From positions 1 to 5,155 of the forward strand of contig JACRHQ010000122.1 of assembly GCA_016217585.1 (NCBI GenBank): 5,155 nucleotides of DNA, read 5' to 3'. Below the pieces are notes generated by a model. That model was not told the DNA's origin. It did no database searches and was given only the letters and a program-made list of their open reading frames with translations. Each line of letters starts with the position of its first letter. Position 1 is the first letter of the stretch. Source of the stretch: Candidatus Omnitrophota bacterium (lineage in GTDB: Bacteria; Omnitrophota; Gorgyraeia; Zapsychrales; Zapsychraceae). The translations under genes and the position numbers were made by a program. Of the stretch, positions 4,656 through 5,155 are shown in pieces.

Positions 4656-5027
4656 ATGTTAAGATACCTTAAAACCAACAACGCCCAGGCGGTCATGGGG
4701 GAATACGTCCTGGTGCTTTTCGTGGTTGTCGGGATGGTGACCGCCATGACTATTTATTTCAAGCGGGCAGTGCAGGCGCGTATCGTCGGCGCCCGCGACA
4801 AGATGTTCAACATCGTTTTAAACCGGACCGCGGGTTATTATACGGGCAGCATATACCGGGAATACGAGCCGTATTATGCCAACACGGAATCCTCGGCGGC
4901 CAGGAGTGAAGATACAAGGACAGAGCTTTTGCCTGGGGCGACAACCGGGATTTTCCGCAAGACGCTCGACGAGGTGACGGCCGTGCAGACGCGCAGTGAA
5001 ACCGCGCCGCCCAAAGACGCGAAGTAA
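4656..5027 (+). CDS. Pilin-like protein 5, paralogue of pilin 3, 123 residues
   Basis: ATG 4656 is preferred because it aligns with pilin 3 (MLRYLKTNNAQ against MLRKLLKNKKAQ). An in-frame TTG at 4557 would run the protein through the terminator, and ATG 4623 sits next to its T-run; both look spurious. The helix YVLVLFVVVGMVTAM is followed by IYFKRAVQARIVGARDKM and a polar tail with REYEPYYANTE. The signature is unusual: A-Q-A-V-M-G-E-Y carries one extra residue, so Glu falls at +6 if cleavage follows Ala, or -1 becomes Gln if Glu is held at +5. No Shine-Dalgarno sequence is visible (only AGG about 27 nt upstream) and no convincing promoter. It could be a weakly expressed minor subunit, a leaky-readthrough product or a decaying duplicate. 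Its last codons and stop belong to the first unit of a heptamer repeat array. Confidence 0.85.
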   Translation: MLRYLKTNNAQAVMGEYVLVLFVVVGMVTAMTIYFKRAVQARIVGARDKMFNIVLNRTAGYYTGSIYREYEPYYANTESSAARSEDTRTELLPGATTGIFRKTLDEVTAVQTRSETAPPKDAK

Positions 5028-5062
5028 GAAGCAAGAGGTAAGGGGTAAGAGATAAGAGGTAA
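5021..5062. repeat. Left array: six degenerate 7-bp units of GAGGTAA
   Basis: Six consecutive 7-mers read GAAGTAA, GAAGCAA, GAGGTAA, GGGGTAA, GAGATAA, GAGGTAA. The first supplies the last Lys codon and the stop codon of pilin 5, so the array has entered or grown out of the gene end. Degeneracy increases toward the gene. It faces the right array in inverted orientation. Confidence 0.85.
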
Positions 5063-5118
5063 GAAAAGATGATGAGAAATGCGAATGAAAAAGACAAGGG
5101 CTTTCGCAAGACCCAATC

Positions 5119-5146
5119 TTACCTCTTACCTCTTACCTCTTACCTC
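5119..5146. repeat. Right array: four perfect 7-bp units of TTACCTC
   Basis: Four identical TTACCTC units, the exact reverse complement of the left array's consensus, are followed by TTATTTA at the window end. Bases 5035-5062 and 5119-5146 can pair over 28 positions with one G-U and one A-C, around a 56-nt loop that holds a minor hairpin (GGGCTT 5098-5103 with AAG-CCC 5109-5114). It could act as a strong RNA hairpin at the transcript end, a repeat-derived mobile remnant, or a recombination-prone site. It is too close to the edge to see its outer boundary. Confidence 0.85.
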
Positions 5147-5155
5147 TTATTTAAA

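Noticed and set aside
4807..5116. Reverse-strand reading frames of 80-100 codons across the end of pilin 5
   Set aside because: Their N-terminal parts are translations of the heptamer arrays and the rest is antisense to a well-supported pilin; no Shine-Dalgarno or family resemblance.

Overview
The window is a same-strand segment of a bacterial Tad/Flp-type pilus locus. The organism is probably an uncultured lineage of the Omnitrophota (candidate phylum OP3) type. That guess rests on three things: short pilin-like proteins with a G/A-Q-[ST]-x-x-E-Y prepilin motif, several of them in a row with different tails; a recurring Y-x-x-R-[AGS]-[ILV]-Q motif after the membrane helix and a YEPYY motif in two tails; and a large N-terminal-HTH protein ending its HTH in an L-S-S-x-V-G-R-R-type stretch, a combination I recall from such genomes. 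The phylum call is recollection and was not verified. Coding density is high and every gene lies on the + strand.

Layout. Bases 1-792 are the 3' part of a CpaF/TadA-family secretion ATPase, whose start lies outside the window. After a GC-rich hairpin comes a short DUF192 protein (842-1198). A predicted promoter overlaps the end of that gene, with a small palindrome (1206-1217) between its -35 and -10 boxes. It drives a 600-residue protein of unknown function (1259-3061) that starts with a helix-turn-helix and may derive from a transposase. A second, near-consensus promoter (3090-3117) starts a leader of about 170 nt that folds convincingly on paper. It has a GNRA hairpin, a competing long-range helix, and a nested stem built around a perfect 28-bp palindrome. 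The leader opens onto five consecutive pilin-like genes of 47, 80, 124, 111 and 123 codons. The first is very short and easy to miss. Genes 2-4 carry near-identical strong ribosome binding sites. A strong intrinsic terminator separates gene 4 from gene 5. The window ends in two facing arrays of a 7-bp unit (GAGGTAA / TTACCTC); the first array begins inside the last codons of pilin 5.

How the parts may work together. The ATPase would power assembly of the small pilins after prepilin peptidase cleavage after G or A; the peptidase, the platform proteins TadB/TadC and the secretin are not in this window. Pilins 1-4 look like one transcription unit controlled at the promoter and perhaps through the folded leader. 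Pilin 5 lies beyond the terminator, has no visible ribosome binding site, and has its signature Glu shifted by one residue, so it may be a low-level minor subunit or a decaying copy. The HTH protein sits between the machinery and the pilins and could be a local regulator or a domesticated mobile-element protein.

The most unusual signals are the unassigned structured leader, the divergent pilin array and the inverted heptamer arrays.
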